DNA of 64,000 nt from Unio delphinus (GCA_029339505.1 JAQISU010000098.1:729001-793000), one strand, 5' to 3'. Numbered from the stretch's first letter, positions 1-11,268 are shown. Notes: generated by a model from the letters alone, not told the origin. A program made the numbers and translations.

Positions 1-1222
1 AATTGTGCGACTCTTGTATCAACCACAGCTTTGTCTGCTGCTTGGCTTGATTGAAGTTAAATAAGAAGCCCATGTCGGCTATTGTTTGAGCAACGACTGT
101 ATACAGAATTCATGGAAGACAATCACAAAGACGATTTACTGGCTTTACTCATGGGTCCGTAATAAGTAACACTTCCGATAATGTTTACTTCGGCTTAACA
201 ATTCAAAAACCAAATGAAACCAGTTTCCTCTTCTAGAGTAGAATACGGAGCTTCACCACAACCTGTTCAAATTGATAAATTTCAGAAGCCAAGCGTTGTA
301 CACACTATTTCTCGTACGTTATATATATCGTATTATTTTAGAATTCATACACGATCACTTCTCCAAAATCACTTAAAGAACCTGAATAAATTGTTAAGTT
401 CCGATCGTTTATTATTAAAAGTCATACGCGAATTCTTCCACCAAATTATAATAAACGTTTTACACACTATTTCTCGTACGTTAAACAAATATTTTCACGG
501 TCCGATAAAAATACACGTAAATGAATTTCAAATTTCAGGAACCATGCCACGATCATATTATTTTAAAAATCACAACTAATCTCATGCCCAAAATGAAGTT
601 AATTTCTTGTTTGTTTGTTTGTTTTACTTTTCTCCAAATTTTTTTTCTCCATGTGTGAATGAATATACGAAATTTCGGGAGCCATGCTACGACCGCGTTA
701 TATCCGAATTCGCGTTATGGCGGGGCGCGTTATAGCGGGGTTCCACTGTACCATTCTTTCTTCCCCCAACCACCTCACAAATGCAAAAGAAAATACTATG
801 AAATTTTGCAATTCAGTTCTTGAAACATTTTTGTTGGATACATTTAAGACATTGACACATTTGTTAATGTCATTTTGAAACTAATTTTCCTGTGCATTTT
901 TAATTTACAGCAAAACATGACTTAAAAGACTGCTGTTTGAGGAGACCACCTGCCATTTTGTTACCTGATTCACAGTGCCTTAGGTCAATATGTTAAAGCT
1001 TTTGTTGAGAGATAATTTGTATTAATAGAGACAATTATTAACTGCTGGAAAGATGGTACAATTATAACAAATTGAGTGTGTGCATGTCATCTGTTCAAAT
1101 TTTACCCAGGGATCCAACCATGCTGCCCTGCAGATCACCAAATGTAACACTTAGGCTGAGATGGAGTCTGAACCAGATGCTTTGCCACTGGAAAACAGAC
1201 ATATAGCTTTCTGTGTCTCAAG
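1..1222. other. Intergenic DNA, no gene seen
   Basis: No convincing gene is visible. A 21-bp word (ending CTCGTACGTT) occurs twice, at 300-320 and 462-482, about 160 bp apart. A GC-rich stretch at 700-750 with repeated CGCGTTAT words looks like part of an unrecognised repeat. Confidence 0.5.
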
Positions 1223-1417
1223 CAGAGGCGTAGCTAGGGGGGCAAGGGGTACTTATGTCCCCGGGCGCCATACTAGTGGGGGGCACCAAAATGGGCTTTG
1301 AACTGGTTGTAACGGGTAATGGTGATTTTATTGATGAAAATAATGGGTTTCAGAGTTGAGGTGGGGGTGGGGAATGAATATTGTCCCTGGGCACCAAACA
1401 CTCTAGCTATGCCTCTG
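1223..1417. mobile_element. Short hAT-type MITE with 8-bp target duplication
   Basis: The 195-bp element starts CAGAGGCGTAGCTAG and ends CTAGCTATGCCTCTG, so its ends are inverted repeats. It is flanked by a perfect 8-bp direct repeat, GTCTCAAG, at 1215-1222 and 1418-1425. An 8-bp duplication is the hallmark of the hAT superfamily. There is no coding capacity, so it is non-autonomous. The 8-bp match is seen directly; the superfamily is inferred from it. Confidence 0.85.
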
Positions 1418-1462
1418 GTCTCAAGCAAGGTTGGAGGGTCATCCAGTGATGGTTTCATCATT

Positions 1463-2330
1463 GATGGATGAAAGGCGATTCAGGACACTGTCAAAGTGTT
1501 CAGCACATTGTTGAAGAATCTTTTCTTTATCAGTAGTTAGTGTGTTATCATATGTGCTCAGAAAGGGGATGATCTGTAGGATGTAGGTCCATACACTTCA
1601 TTGAGGGCATTGTAGAAGTTCTTCATGTCATGCTGGTCTGCATAGCACTGGATCTCATCAGCCATGTGTCTCGCATCTGACAGAGTTTCTGCTGTACAGT
1701 TTTGTGTATATTATTGTACACATCTTTACTAGAGGCGGACTTGGGGTTGTTGAGGTAGGTTTGAAGGAGGCAGTGTTTCTCATCCAGCAACTGCTTGATC
1801 TTGTTGCAGCTCTCATTAAACCAGTCATGATGCTTTTTGGTTGAGGGTCCTAGGATTTTTGAAGCGGTACTGTAGACCAGCTCTCTGAATGCCACCCAGT
1901 CAGTTTCCACATTCTGATTGTCTAGAGGGGGGTGGATTTCAGATGTTCTTCCAGGGCATCCATGAGAGACTGTTTGGTACTGGTGCATTTCAGCTTGGTG
2001 ATGTTTAGCAATTTATGTGCCTTTTATCCCTTTGGACATCTTTTGAATGCGGATCTTGAGTTTGTTGATGATAAGGCAGTGGTGTGTCCAACAGTTATTG
2101 CCACACAAGGACTTGGTCACATGCACTTCCTGCCTTTCCCTCTTCCTGACAATGATGAAGTTGATGAGGTCCAGTGCTTAGAGCAAGCGTGCATCCATGA
2201 CATCTGCTTATAGGTAGGGAGGCAGAAGACTGTATTGGTGATCAGCAGTTGCTCAGTGCAAGTCTGGAGCAAAAGGAAACCATTGCTGTTACAGTGACCC
2301 ACTCCATGCTTTCCTAGCATTCCATCCGTG
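1463..2330 (-). pseudogene. LINE retrotransposon fragment (end of endonuclease domain and linker)
   Basis: Minus-strand translation gives two open pieces (about 2320-2117 and 1988-1623) that resemble the C-terminal part of an apurinic-type endonuclease and the helical linker before reverse transcriptase in animal LINEs (motifs such as FRELVYSTAS and HHDWFNESC). The stretch 1620-1465 continues the linker with a weak match. Frames are broken and neither the endonuclease active site nor the reverse transcriptase is complete. It is a decayed, truncated copy. A reverse-transcriptase fragment of a similar element lies at 51679-52745. Confidence 0.7.
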
Positions 2331-2452
2331 CTTGTGGGTCAGTAGTTCTTCTTGGGGTTTTCCAGGGTTCTTCCTCTACCAGTTTTACTGGCCAGAATGT
2401 ATAGCCTATCTTGTTCTGAAAAATGGCATTAAACCCTACAACAACAGCAACA
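2331..2452 (+). mobile_element. 3' part of a SINE with (AAC)n tail
   Basis: The sequence matches the 3' half of a repeat also seen at 47368, 51425 (reverse), 60845 and 63551: a GGGGTTTTCC block, then AAATGGC and AAACCCTACAACAAC. The tRNA-like head is missing here. It directly abuts the LINE fragment. Confidence 0.65.
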
Positions 2453-2599
2453 TCCTTCTCAGTCTGTAGTTTGCAGAATGGTTAGCTGTATTAACAAGAT
2501 TTTTGTCATAAAAGTCTTAAATTCACTAGGTTAAAAAATGTGTTTAGAAAAATAAAATAGGGCACGTACATGAACAGCACATGATATGCACACCCCCTA

Positions 2600-3030
2600 T
2601 ATAATACTCCTCTACATAGGAACTCATAGGGCAAGATGGAGTTCTGAAGATTACTGACCAACATGTCTAAATGACCTGGTCACAGGTTTTAAATTACTGA
2701 CCAACAGGTCTAAATGAGATGGCCTTGGCTTCTTTATTACTGACCAACAGATCAGGCCTGCACCTATGAAATTCTGGGCTCCAGGCAGCTGACAGAGTTC
2801 GGGCCCCTTTCGTGTTTCAAATATGTGCGTACTTGAAAAAGGGCGGGCCCCTATCTAGCTCGGGCCCCTGACAAGTGCCATGGTTGTCCCCTCCCCAGGT
2901 GCGGTCCTGAACAGATACAAATGACCTGGCACTGAATTTGAAATTAATGGCTAACAGATCTATATGGTCTGGTCCCAGTTTCTAAATTGCCAACTAACAG
3001 GTCTAAATGACCTGATTTCACTACAATTCT
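2600..3030. repeat. Degenerate minisatellite, unit about 45-50 bp
   Basis: Several imperfect copies of a unit containing TTACTGACCAACAGGTC and TAAATGACCTGG are arranged head to tail. A short inverted-repeat element at 2753-2909 interrupts the array. Confidence 0.7.
2753..2909. mobile_element. 157-bp MITE inserted in the minisatellite
   Basis: It begins CAGGCCTGCACCT and ends AGGTGCGGTCCTG (inverse complement CAGGACCGCACCT), giving 13-bp inverted ends with a few mismatches. AACAGAT flanks it at 2746-2752 and 2910-2916. A 7-8 bp duplication fits a hAT-like origin, but this is less certain than for the element at 1223. Confidence 0.65.
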
Positions 3031-3636
3031 CAAAACAATTTGCCTAGATTGAGATTTTACATTATCTTGCCAATGCTATTTTGGTCAATATCAATTAATC
3101 AGTCACAGAAGGATCAACAAAATCACACTTCTAGTTCTAACATTAAATTAACACCCTGAAACTTCTTTAATCTTGAACAATAAAGGAAATCCTCAAACTT
3201 TCCTTGAATGAAATTTCATGCATGGTCCCACACTTTTCTAAAGATAAATTTCCGGATCATCTCCAGGGTTTTTCCATGATGAAATTACTTTATTTAAGGT
3301 TAACATATGACCATTACTTAATGGAATTAAAGAATATTTTAGATTATAAAACACACATTTTCTAAATCTAAAGATGTTTCTCTTCCAAGACTCTACAAAA
3401 ACATCAAAGTCAGAAAAGATGATCATGTACAACACCACAAAATGTACCACATGAAACAAGTTATATTCCTATAAATTGGCATGTAAAGTCATTTAAATGT
3501 ACAGAATAAAAAATGTACAGAATAAAAAAAAATCACTTTATTTTGCTGCATTATGTTGCTAAGTGGGAACAACATATTGAACATAAATTATGTTTTGTTT
3601 CCTTCCAAATTTCTAATTCTAAATAATTCTATAGCA

Positions 3637-3658
3637 ATATATATATATATATATATAC

Positions 3659-3747
<89 letters not shown>
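3637..3747. repeat. (AT)n microsatellite
   Basis: About 110 bp of almost pure AT dinucleotide repeat, interrupted twice by ATACAT. The surrounding 3031-4320 shows no gene that I can support. Confidence 0.95.
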
Positions 3748-3749
<2 letters not shown>

Positions 3750-4320
3750 ATGATCAGGTTAAAAATTCATCATTTACAAAACATTTTCAAAAGGATTAAT
3801 TTAAATTTTGACAAAAGACCTTCAAAATTATATATTGTTGTATAAACAAGGACTGAATTTTCTGTAAAATCAGCTTGTCTACTTATAATCTGTTAAACTA
3901 GTCTCCAAACCTGTCTTGAATCAGGGGCTCTGATCATTTTTTTAAATATAGAATACAAGGGACGACAATTGCTCATTTCAGCTATGAGATTCAACAATTT
4001 GGACTACAAATTTGGCTAAAAACGAATAGCAGTCCATTTCTAATCGAGTTTCCTCCAAACATTCCCACCTAATTTTTCATATTTGGACATTTAGGTGTAA
4101 GGTCATTGCAACTGCATATAGAAAATTTGGAATTTGCCACCACTGTGCAGTAGCGACATATGGTTGTCGCTTATGAGCGGACCTAGAAAAAATAAACATG
4201 TTATTTTGACTCATACTTACATAAAATCAATAGGAAAATGATTTATTTTCTTAGAAATGGCAAGTAATATAATCGTTATGTTAATAATCCACTGATAAAC
4301 AAGACACAGTGACCTTTCAC

Positions 4321-4452
4321 CTATTTATCCCAAAATCAACAAACTTCTTCCTTCTCCCAAATGCAAACTATTCACAAAGTTTAGTCCTGATTTGTAATCT
4401 AGAACTAATGTAATGGCATGAAAACCATTTGTCTTCATCCAGTCACTAAGAC
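4321..4452 (-). CDS. UBXN8: UBXN8-like exon, second part of the UBX domain
   Basis: The minus-strand translation contains DWMKTNGFHAITLVLDY, which aligns with the C-terminal half of the UBX domain of UBXN8 proteins (known family pattern: a DWM motif, then a stretch ending in SLxDxGI). The exon ends at a plausible donor (ATAG then GTGAAAG). Near the 3' end the frame runs into TAA. A single-base change near 4340 would bring back the expected ending, so the exon holds a frameshift or an assembly error. The acceptor at 4453 is weak, so the start is uncertain. The final C-terminal exon was not found. Confidence 0.6.
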
Positions 4453-4854
4453 CTTGACATTTGGATGCTGAAATTAGGCTTCTTCTTCTTTATCTCATAT
4501 GCAACAAATCTGCTGAAGGTACATGATGTACAACTGTTGTTATCATTAAAAAAAGTACAAGTTTACAGACAGACATACAAAATAATCATAGTCTAATTGC
4601 TTTAGCAAAATGGAACACTTATAAAAATTGCTGTACAAGCCTGAACATTACATTAGGCTATCTCTATATCCAAATAAGTTAGGAGAATTTCATTTGTCTA
4701 TGTTTAGTTTTGTGGTTATAATATTGCTAAGAAAATTTGCAAGATGGACAAACAGAGAAAAGAATGGGTACACAGATGCACAGACAGGACCAAATCAAGC
4801 TGACGCCTCAAGCATTGGGGACATACAAAATCTAATGATATTAAGTAACTCTAC

Positions 4855-4950
4855 CTGAACTGTATTTGAGACAAGAAATCTCCTCTTGTGTTTTGTACCA
4901 ACAGGGGTTCTTAGCACCACAAGTATGCTATCTGCAGTGCCATCTGGTGG
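4855..4950 (-). CDS. UBXN8: UBXN8-like exon, first part of the UBX domain
   Basis: On the minus strand the open frame reads through SILVVLRTPVGTKHKRRF and ends at a strong donor, CAG followed by GTAGAG. The pattern (hydrophobic strand, short turn, basic RRF) is the N-terminal half of a UBX domain, the ubiquitin-like fold that binds p97/VCP. Known UBXN8 is an ER-membrane protein that tethers p97 for ER-associated degradation. Possible acceptors lie at 4951, 4956 and 4972; the reading frame favours 4951. The following exon is 4321-4452. Confidence 0.65.
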
Positions 4951-5235
4951 CTAATCTGGAAATACAGTCACCTGAAAATATAATTCACTGCATTTGATCA
5001 TTTTAGATTATATTTTCTTAGAGTATGTGACTAATTTCTTTCAATTTCTGTATGGCAAAATCAAAAGAATTCCAAGTAGTAGTGGAAATATTCAAGCATT
5101 ATGGGATAGATTTACATTCAACATATTTGCATTCTCCAGCCATGGCCAGTAAACACTTAAATGACAATGTATGAAAATCATATTCTGAGAGATTACAAAA
5201 ATTAATTTGTACAGTTGCTAATTAGTTTGTACAAA

Positions 5236-5242
<7 letters not shown>

Positions 5243-5288
<46 letters not shown>
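5243..5288. repeat. (TG)n microsatellite
   Basis: About 46 bp of TG dinucleotide repeat. Confidence 0.95.
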
Positions 5289-5290
<2 letters not shown>

Positions 5291-5339
5291 ATGCTGTAAT
5301 ACTGAGAGATCAATAAAATGTTAAGGTGAAACAATTATT

Positions 5340-6420
5340 GTAAGATCTGAGTAAGATTAAAATGTAATTAATGGGCACACTTCCAAGTTTCAACTGTAAA
5401 AGGATATAACAGAGAGTAAAATATAATTACTGGACACACTTCCAAGTTCCAACTGTAAATGGATATAACAGAGAGTAGAATATAATTACTGGGCACACTT
5501 CCAAGTCCAACTTGTTATGTATATTTGATTTAAATAATTTTTTTTTTTTTGTCAGATTCAAATTTGACATTTTGGATTAAAAATTCATTTTATTGGGAAA
5601 TTTTTCTAGAAATTTTCACTCTACAAGTAAACAACAGATGTTAACCTCATTTTCTGACCTTGCTCCAGATTCCAAGGACATTAGAGCTATATTTTAAAAA
5701 TGATTGGTTGATTCCAAGGACATCTTTCTAGATCATACTGTATACGTGACTTTGCGAGCATGGGTTCATTCTGTGACCTTCTAGAAAATCACATGACCCC
5801 TTCCTGTTTATGAGGGAATCAGTATATAGCTGTGTTTTAGAAGTTAACGATTCAGTAGTTAGTCTGGGCTTTAGAATACAAGGATGTGTGTTTTATTGTT
5901 TAAGTGTAAATTATTTCAATTCGTTCGGGATCAAGAGGAATTTATTGTTATTTATCTAGAAATTACTTGTGCTCATTTGAATTATTATAAAACTAAAACT
6001 GACTTCATCACGTGACATCGTTGTCCATATTGGATTACATTGTCAAGATTCGAACCGGGAACTATTAGGACATTTTATTATCAGGACTCTTGCAATTCCA
6101 CTAGTGGATTATATTGTGAATTCTTTTTGGATTAGTTTTTGGACTTGATTCTCAAAAACCGTAAGTTTATTTTTTTTCTTTTATGAAAATATTTGTACCC
6201 AATAAATTGTTTGTTAAATTTTTACGAGCTTGTTATTTTCACTTCATTCTATGTTGCTGCTTATTCGAGCCTAAGCACGTAACAAACTGTAAAAGTACAT
6301 AACAGAGAGTAAAATGTAAATACTGGGCACACTTCCAAGTTCCAACTGTAAAAGTGTATAACAAAGTAGTAAATGTAATTACTGGACATACTTTCCCAGT
6401 TCCAACTATAAAAGGGTAAC
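5340..6420. repeat. About 60-bp tandem array split by a solo LTR
   Basis: A unit of about 60 bp (AGAGAGTAAAATATAATTAC, then GGGCACACTTCCAAG, then CAACTGTAAAAG) is repeated about three times before 5512. It resumes at 6285 for two to three more copies. The LTR at 5513-6284 sits in the middle. Confidence 0.8.
5513..6284 (+). mobile_element. Solo LTR of a Gypsy-type retrotransposon
   Basis: The 772-bp unit starts TGTTATG and ends CACGTAACA, the usual TG...CA LTR ends. It is flanked by a 4-bp duplication, AACT (5509-5512 and 6285-6288). Its ends match the LTR of the element at 9208-11056, in opposite orientation. No internal region remains, so it is the product of LTR-LTR recombination. Confidence 0.85.
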
Positions 6421-6448
6421 AACATATTTCATTTGCACAGTGGGTAAG

Positions 6449-6555
6449 TTAATCAATTGAACAAACAACACAGATCCTGATTTGCTGGTTTCTTTATGCT
6501 ATGGTAGATCAGGATCTTTATGTTTACAGTTTGACTTGACTTATAAATGAGTATA
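6449..6555. mobile_element. Copy of a short palindromic MITE family (partial)
   Basis: It contains the paired words CAGATCCTGATTTGC and TATGCTATGGTAGATCAGGATC, ending GTTTGACTTGACTTATAA. Related copies are at 48651, 49347 and 50856. Confidence 0.5.
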
Positions 6556-6936
6556 GATGGTCTACAGGCAATAGAAATGATGTAATAAATACACTACTAC
6601 TGATGAAACATAATTATTAATTTACAACAAAGCTGAATAAATACAGACACCAATCAAGTTTTTTTTCAAAATTCAAATAGTTCAATTTGATTCAAAAAAT
6701 AATTAAATAAATTACAGTCATGTTGCAAAATGTCTGGGCTTAGTGCATTTCAGTTTGGAGTATAATGTAGATCTAGCTTAATGTTGTCCCCCTTAATCAT
6801 AGCTAGATACAAATGTTCAATATTTGGAACAGTATACTACAATTTTTCCATTGTTCTTTGAATCTCTTTATTCATCCAATATTTTGATATGATAAAACAG
6901 TGGACAGAAATGAATAAAGGTCAAACAATTTCTTAC

Positions 6937-6974
6937 CAAACAAGAGTCCCCTGAAGAGACTGGTGCTCTACTGA
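6937..6974 (-). CDS. Possible 38-nt micro-exon of the UBXN8-like gene
   Basis: A strong acceptor (TTGTTTTCAG) and a strong donor (TTTG then GTAAGA) on the minus strand enclose 38 nt, open in two frames. It lies between the supported exons at 8202 and 4855 and has the same orientation. Its phase does not join cleanly to the UBX exon, so it may be spurious or a neighbouring exon may be missing. Confidence 0.3.
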
Positions 6975-7335
6975 CTGAAAACAATTTCCAGGACCATTTC
7001 TTCATTTTAACTGCTGAGTGATTAAACCATTTTTTATTTGTTTTAGCAATAATAAGATTTTTTAATATGAAAAACATGTGACATCAGGACCAAGCAGACA
7101 TTATTAGATGTCCTTTGGTGAAATCCCCATGTAAACATGACCATCTATTCAGGAGGAGTATCAAAAAGAAGATTTTTGAAATTACCACAATGGTGGATAT
7201 ATTAGAAGTCAGGTCTGCAAAATTTTCATTTAAGCCCAACTAGACACCATAAGAAGTCTTCTAGTGAAAGCCCCATAATAATTACACTTTTTAGGATCAG
7301 TAGGTGTCAAGATATTCATCATGGTGGTTATATTC

Positions 7336-7733
7336 AATGTCAGATATGCAGCATCACCATTTATTACCATACTGATACAACTTTCTATATTCAGCATTAG
7401 ATATGCAGCATCACCATTTATTACCATACTGATACAACTTTCTATATTCAGCGTTAGATATGCAGCATCACCATTTTTTACCATACTGATACAACTTTCT
7501 ATATTCAGCATTAGATATGCAGCATCACCATTTTTTACCATACTGATACAACTTTCTATATTCAGCGTTAGATATGCAGCATCACCATTTTTTACCATAC
7601 TGATACAACTTTCTATATTCAGTGTTAGATATGCAGCATCACCATTTTTTACCATACTGATACAACTTTCTATATTCAGTGTTAGATATGCAGTACCACC
7701 ATTTAATACCATACTCATACAACTTTCTATTCA
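7336..7733. repeat. 57-bp minisatellite, seven copies
   Basis: Seven head-to-tail units of 57 bp (contains ATGCAGCATCACCATTT and ATACTGATACAACTTTC). The last copy is the most diverged. Since 57 is divisible by three, both strands stay open (plus 7321-7740, minus 7718-7230), but the repetitive, low-complexity product argues against coding. It lies in an intron of the UBXN8-like gene. Confidence 0.9.
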
Positions 7734-8201
7734 GGAGTAGTGATAACAACATTTTAAGATGGCTGCCATCATGGCTATAGTGGATACCTGATCAGTACTG
7801 TTTTCATTTGGAACCATCCAGACATCATAAGAAGTCTTTAGTGCAAAACTCGTGTTAATATGATTTTCTGTTCAGGAACTGTAGCAATAGCTGCAATATT
7901 GGCCATATTTGATTTCAGGTCAATGCCATTTTCATTTAGAACCAACAAAACATAATAAGAAATCTCTGAGTGAAAATCCCATGTTGATATGACTATTCTT
8001 TCAAGTCTTATTAATATATGGGTAATTTCCATATTTGATTGAAATGCGAAATTCCTTAGAATTGTTAGTTAGTATTAAAGTAGGAACTTAAGTTAGAAGC
8101 ATAACAAAATCAAGTGCCATGACACCCCTTTTAAAGTAGATGATGACTTGCCATGATGAAAGTAGACTGTGTCATTACCTATCAAAGTGCAGACAACCTA
8201 C

Positions 8202-8348
8202 CTTATTAGGTTTTTTGTTTGAACTTGCTTGCTTGAGCTGGCTAACAATATTCCTTCTGACCTCATTGGTGTGTTCTGGTAGCTGTCTGTGGACTGCAGC
8301 ATCACGATTTGTGTGGTCTGTATCTGGAGACTTTGGTGTATTTTTACC
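8202..8348 (-). CDS. UBXN8: UBXN8-like internal exon (linker region)
   Basis: A 147-nt minus-strand exon, 49 codons, phase 0 at both ends. It is preceded by GATTGCAG and followed by AAG/GTAGGT. The peptide starts GKNTPKSPDTD and is polar and charged, like the linker before the UBX domain in UBXN8. Its first residues join in phase to the exon at 48472-48591, forming an LG-G junction that fits the family. The intron between them now holds the nested Polintons. Exon structure is seen directly; the gene name comes from family knowledge. Confidence 0.7.
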
Positions 8349-8689
8349 CTGCAATCATGAATCTACAACTATATCTTTTATAGGACAAAATGGGCATAAA
8401 GCAACTGAAACCAATCTGACACACAAACATATAACAATAAAAGTAATTTATTTAACAAGTACAATTTTAAAAAAATTAATTTCTTGAAAAAAGTATTTTC
8501 TTAACAGCAATTCAGTATTTCTCTTGGATGTTTCAAGAGTGTTCCTAACTCTCTGAAATATATATAAAATAAACAAATTCGGACTTTATTCAAATATTTA
8601 TAAAATAAACAAATTAGGACTTTTTTCAAAAGCACAATAGCAATAGAAAGAGCAGTGGGACACATGAAAAGACTCTCAGTGTCAAAAGA

Positions 8690-9060
8690 CTAAGGAAACT
8701 GCAACAGATGGAATCAGGGACACAGTTCCAGACTGTGATGAAATCAAGAACATTGTACAAGTCTGTGATGAAATCAGGGAACAGTTCCTGTCTCTGATGA
8801 AATTTGGGACACATTCCCAGTCAATGATGAAGTCAGGGACACGATTCAAGTCAGTGATGAAATAAGATACACGATTCAAGTCAGTGATGAAATAAGATAC
8901 ACAATTCCAGTCTGTGATGAAATAAGATCACACAATTCCAGTCTGTGATGAAATCAGAGGCACAGTTCCCATCTGTGATGACAGTAGGGTCATAATTCTA
9001 GTCTCCGATGAAATCTGGGGCACAGTTGCTGTCAGCGATGAAGTCAGGAACTGGAATTGC
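8690..9060. repeat. 30-bp minisatellite, left of Polinton A
   Basis: About twelve degenerate copies of a 30-bp unit (GATGAAATCAGGGACACAGTTCCAGTC-like). The same unit recurs at 46378-46790 on the other side of Polinton A, so the element inserted into or beside one array. Confidence 0.85.
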
Positions 9061-9104
9061 ATCACAATTATTATTTCCATTTCAGTACCCACAAATGTAG
9101 TTCT

Positions 9105-9207
9105 AGCAGCAGAGAGGGTGAACAGACCAACTTTGTAGGTGTCGATGAGGCTTCCTTCTCGTTAATATTTAATAGAAAGGTCTATTTGATAAACTGAGGC
9201 TTCCTAG
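9105..9207. repeat. Left terminal inverted repeat of Polinton A, outer part
   Basis: This pairs with the last 100 bp of the element (to 45971). It is cut at CTAG by the LTR retrotransposon at 9208-11056 and resumes at 11057. Confidence 0.9.
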
Positions 9208-10042
9208 TGTTACGTGCTTAGGCTTGAACAAGCAGCAACACAGAAAGAGTGAAAACTAATAAGCTTGTGTAACTTGAACAATGAATTTATTAAGTACAAT
9301 TATTTTCATAAAGTAAATAAACTTACGGTTTTAGAGAATCAAATCCAACATTAATCCAATATAGAATTCACAAAAATAATCCACTAATGGAATTGCAAGA
9401 CTCCTGATAAATAAATGTTCAAATAGTTCCAGGTTCGAATCTTGACGATGTAATCCAAAATGGCTGATGATGTCATGTGATGCAGTTCTTGTTTTATAAT
9501 CATCCAAATGAAATTATGAATACAGGTTCTTTTCCAAATAATTCCTCTTGCTTCAATGAATTGACACAATGTTCAGAACAAGGTAATTAAAATTAACACT
9601 CAAACATAAAAACATAACTATTAACTTTATAAAAGCCCAGATTCTACTGAACTGTTCTATCCCAAACAACAATTCATATACCTGTTTTCTTAAGTAAACA
9701 AGTGATCGCGTGATTTTATGGAAGTTCATGGAAGGTCACAGAAAGAGGCTGCCTTCACTAAATCACGTACTCAAAGAAAGATCTAGATATTTCCTACCCC
9801 CAAGAACTAAAAATAAAAAGATGTCCTTGAAATTAACCAATAGTTTTAGAAGCTTGTTGACAATGTCTAAAGCAGGGTCAGGAATTAGGTCAGCAAGCCA
9901 AGGTCAACCTGTGTTTACAGCTAGAGTCTAGGTCAGCCTGAACTTTCTAACATAATTTCCCAATTAATGAATATTAAACCCTAAATGACAAATTTGGACT
10001 TAACAATTAAAAAAAAATAATTTAAATCTAATAGACGTAACA
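9208..10042 (-). repeat. 3' LTR of the Gypsy-type element
   Basis: The 835-bp LTR reads TGTTACGTCTATT at its start on the minus strand (10042) and CACGTAACA at its end (9208). Its first 115 bp are repeated at 10941-11056. Confidence 0.8.
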
Positions 10043-10456
10043 CCTTCCCCCATAAAATCAAAAGAAAGGTTTATATGATACAAATTTCTTTCTATCACAA
10101 ATTAATTTACATCTGAAATTAAAAGAAATAGTGTAAACTACACAGTATAATAAATTGTTATACACAGGAAAAAGCATCTGCAATTATATTATCTAGAAAT
10201 AGCCTCAACCATTTAACTAGTCTATGTCCCACAAAATGTCCTAAGAAAGCTACTCTAGCAGGGCAGAACTCACTTTTAAATAAATTAACAGTCAGACACG
10301 CATTAGTGAGTCTGTCAAAGAATTTTCTAATTGTTGCTCGATGTTCTCTCTAGGTGTCGTTGTAGATGATGACATCACAGTTTTCTAGACCAGTGATGAT
10401 CATTTTTATGAGACGTTGAAATGGACTTTCTTTATTTTGGTGGAGTCCATTTGGAG

Positions 10457-10744
10457 TCACAAATCCAAGATTTCTTTTGTTCTTTCCGTTAGTGGAATCT
10501 TCCAAAATTCTTTCAGAAGGTAAAATTTGGTGACATATTTGGCATTCCCAATTTTATAAATACAATTGTCAATTCTTGGTAATGGGAATGAATCTGTTTT
10601 TGTCACTCTGTTCACCTTCCTATAATCAATACACATACGGAAAGTTTTATCTGGTTTTGGAACAAGTATGCATGGTGAACTCCAATTACTTTTACTGGGC
10701 TTGATAAAATCATTCTCCAGCAAATATTGAATTTCCTTTTTCAA
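10457..10744 (-). pseudogene. Gypsy/Ty3 reverse transcriptase fragment
   Basis: The 95-residue open stretch carries the start of a Ty3/Gypsy RT domain: EIQYLLENDFIKPS, then SPCILVPKPDKTFRMCIDYR, then LPRIDN. This is the fingers region only. The catalytic YxDD strand and all downstream domains are missing. Upstream on the minus strand the frame continues back to a protease-like DTGA motif. It is a dead internal fragment of the LTR element. Confidence 0.85.
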
Positions 10745-10940
10745 ATATTCCTGTTTGAGTGGACTCAGCCTGCATGGATGCTGTTTGTAATTTTCAATTT
10801 CAACGTCATGATAATAAAAGACTCTGAGAAGCTCCTGTGTCCCTTAAAATTTTAATAGGGGTGGGATTGGCTGAATCACCCAAGAGTGATTTAGAACCCT
10901 TCGATATGAATGGTTCATAATTCTCCATATCAAAATCAGA

Positions 10941-11056
10941 CTAGGTCAGCCTGAACTTTCTAGAATAATTTCCCAATTAATGAATATTAAACCCTAAATG
11001 ACAAATTTGGATTTAGCAATTAAAAAATAAATAATTTAAATCCAATAGACATAACA
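10941..11056 (-). repeat. Truncated 5' LTR of the Gypsy-type element
   Basis: These 116 bp match the terminal 115 bp of the LTR at 9208-10042 with a few differences. The rest of the LTR and adjoining internal DNA are deleted. Confidence 0.8.
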
Positions 11057-11268
11057 CTAGTAAATATATAATTGAAAGGTCTTTTTGGTATTCTAAGGCT
11101 TCCTTCTCGTTAATATTTAATAGAAAGGTCTATTTGACAAACTGAGGCTTCCTAGTAAATATATAATAGAAAGGTCTATTTGGTAAACTAAGGCTTCCTC
11201 GTAAGGGTCCATTTGGCAAAAAAAAGACGCCATTGTCGTTGGAATTCACCCTCTCTGCTGCTATGGGT
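11057..11268. repeat. Left terminal inverted repeat of Polinton A, inner part
   Basis: The repeat continues after the LTR insertion with two copies of a 90-100 bp subunit (GGCTTCCT and AATAGAAAGGTCTATTTG words). It ends ACCCTCTCTGCTGCTATGGGT. The right repeat (45770-45971) has one subunit copy. The inner end carries AGCAGCAGAGAGGGTGAA in inverted orientation to the outer end, so each repeat is itself bounded by a small inverted repeat. Confidence 0.85.

Larger units (their letters stand above)
9208..11056 (-). mobile_element. Deleted Gypsy-type LTR retrotransposon inside the left inverted repeat
   Basis: TG...CA ends and a 4-bp duplication CTAG (9204-9207, 11057-11060) define the insertion. 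The element reads on the minus strand. A complete LTR lies at 9208-10042 and a truncated one at 10941-11056. Between them are a protease trace (a DTGA motif near 10850) and part of a reverse transcriptase. Gag, RNase H and integrase are missing. The solo LTR at 5513 belongs to the same family. Confidence 0.88.

Noticed and set aside
214..878. Two short plus-strand open frames
   Set aside because: AT-rich, no domain, no splice context and no homologous copy.
7230..7740. Open frames on both strands over the 57-bp minisatellite
   Set aside because: Openness follows from a 57-bp unit without stops. The product is a simple repeat, and the region is intronic.
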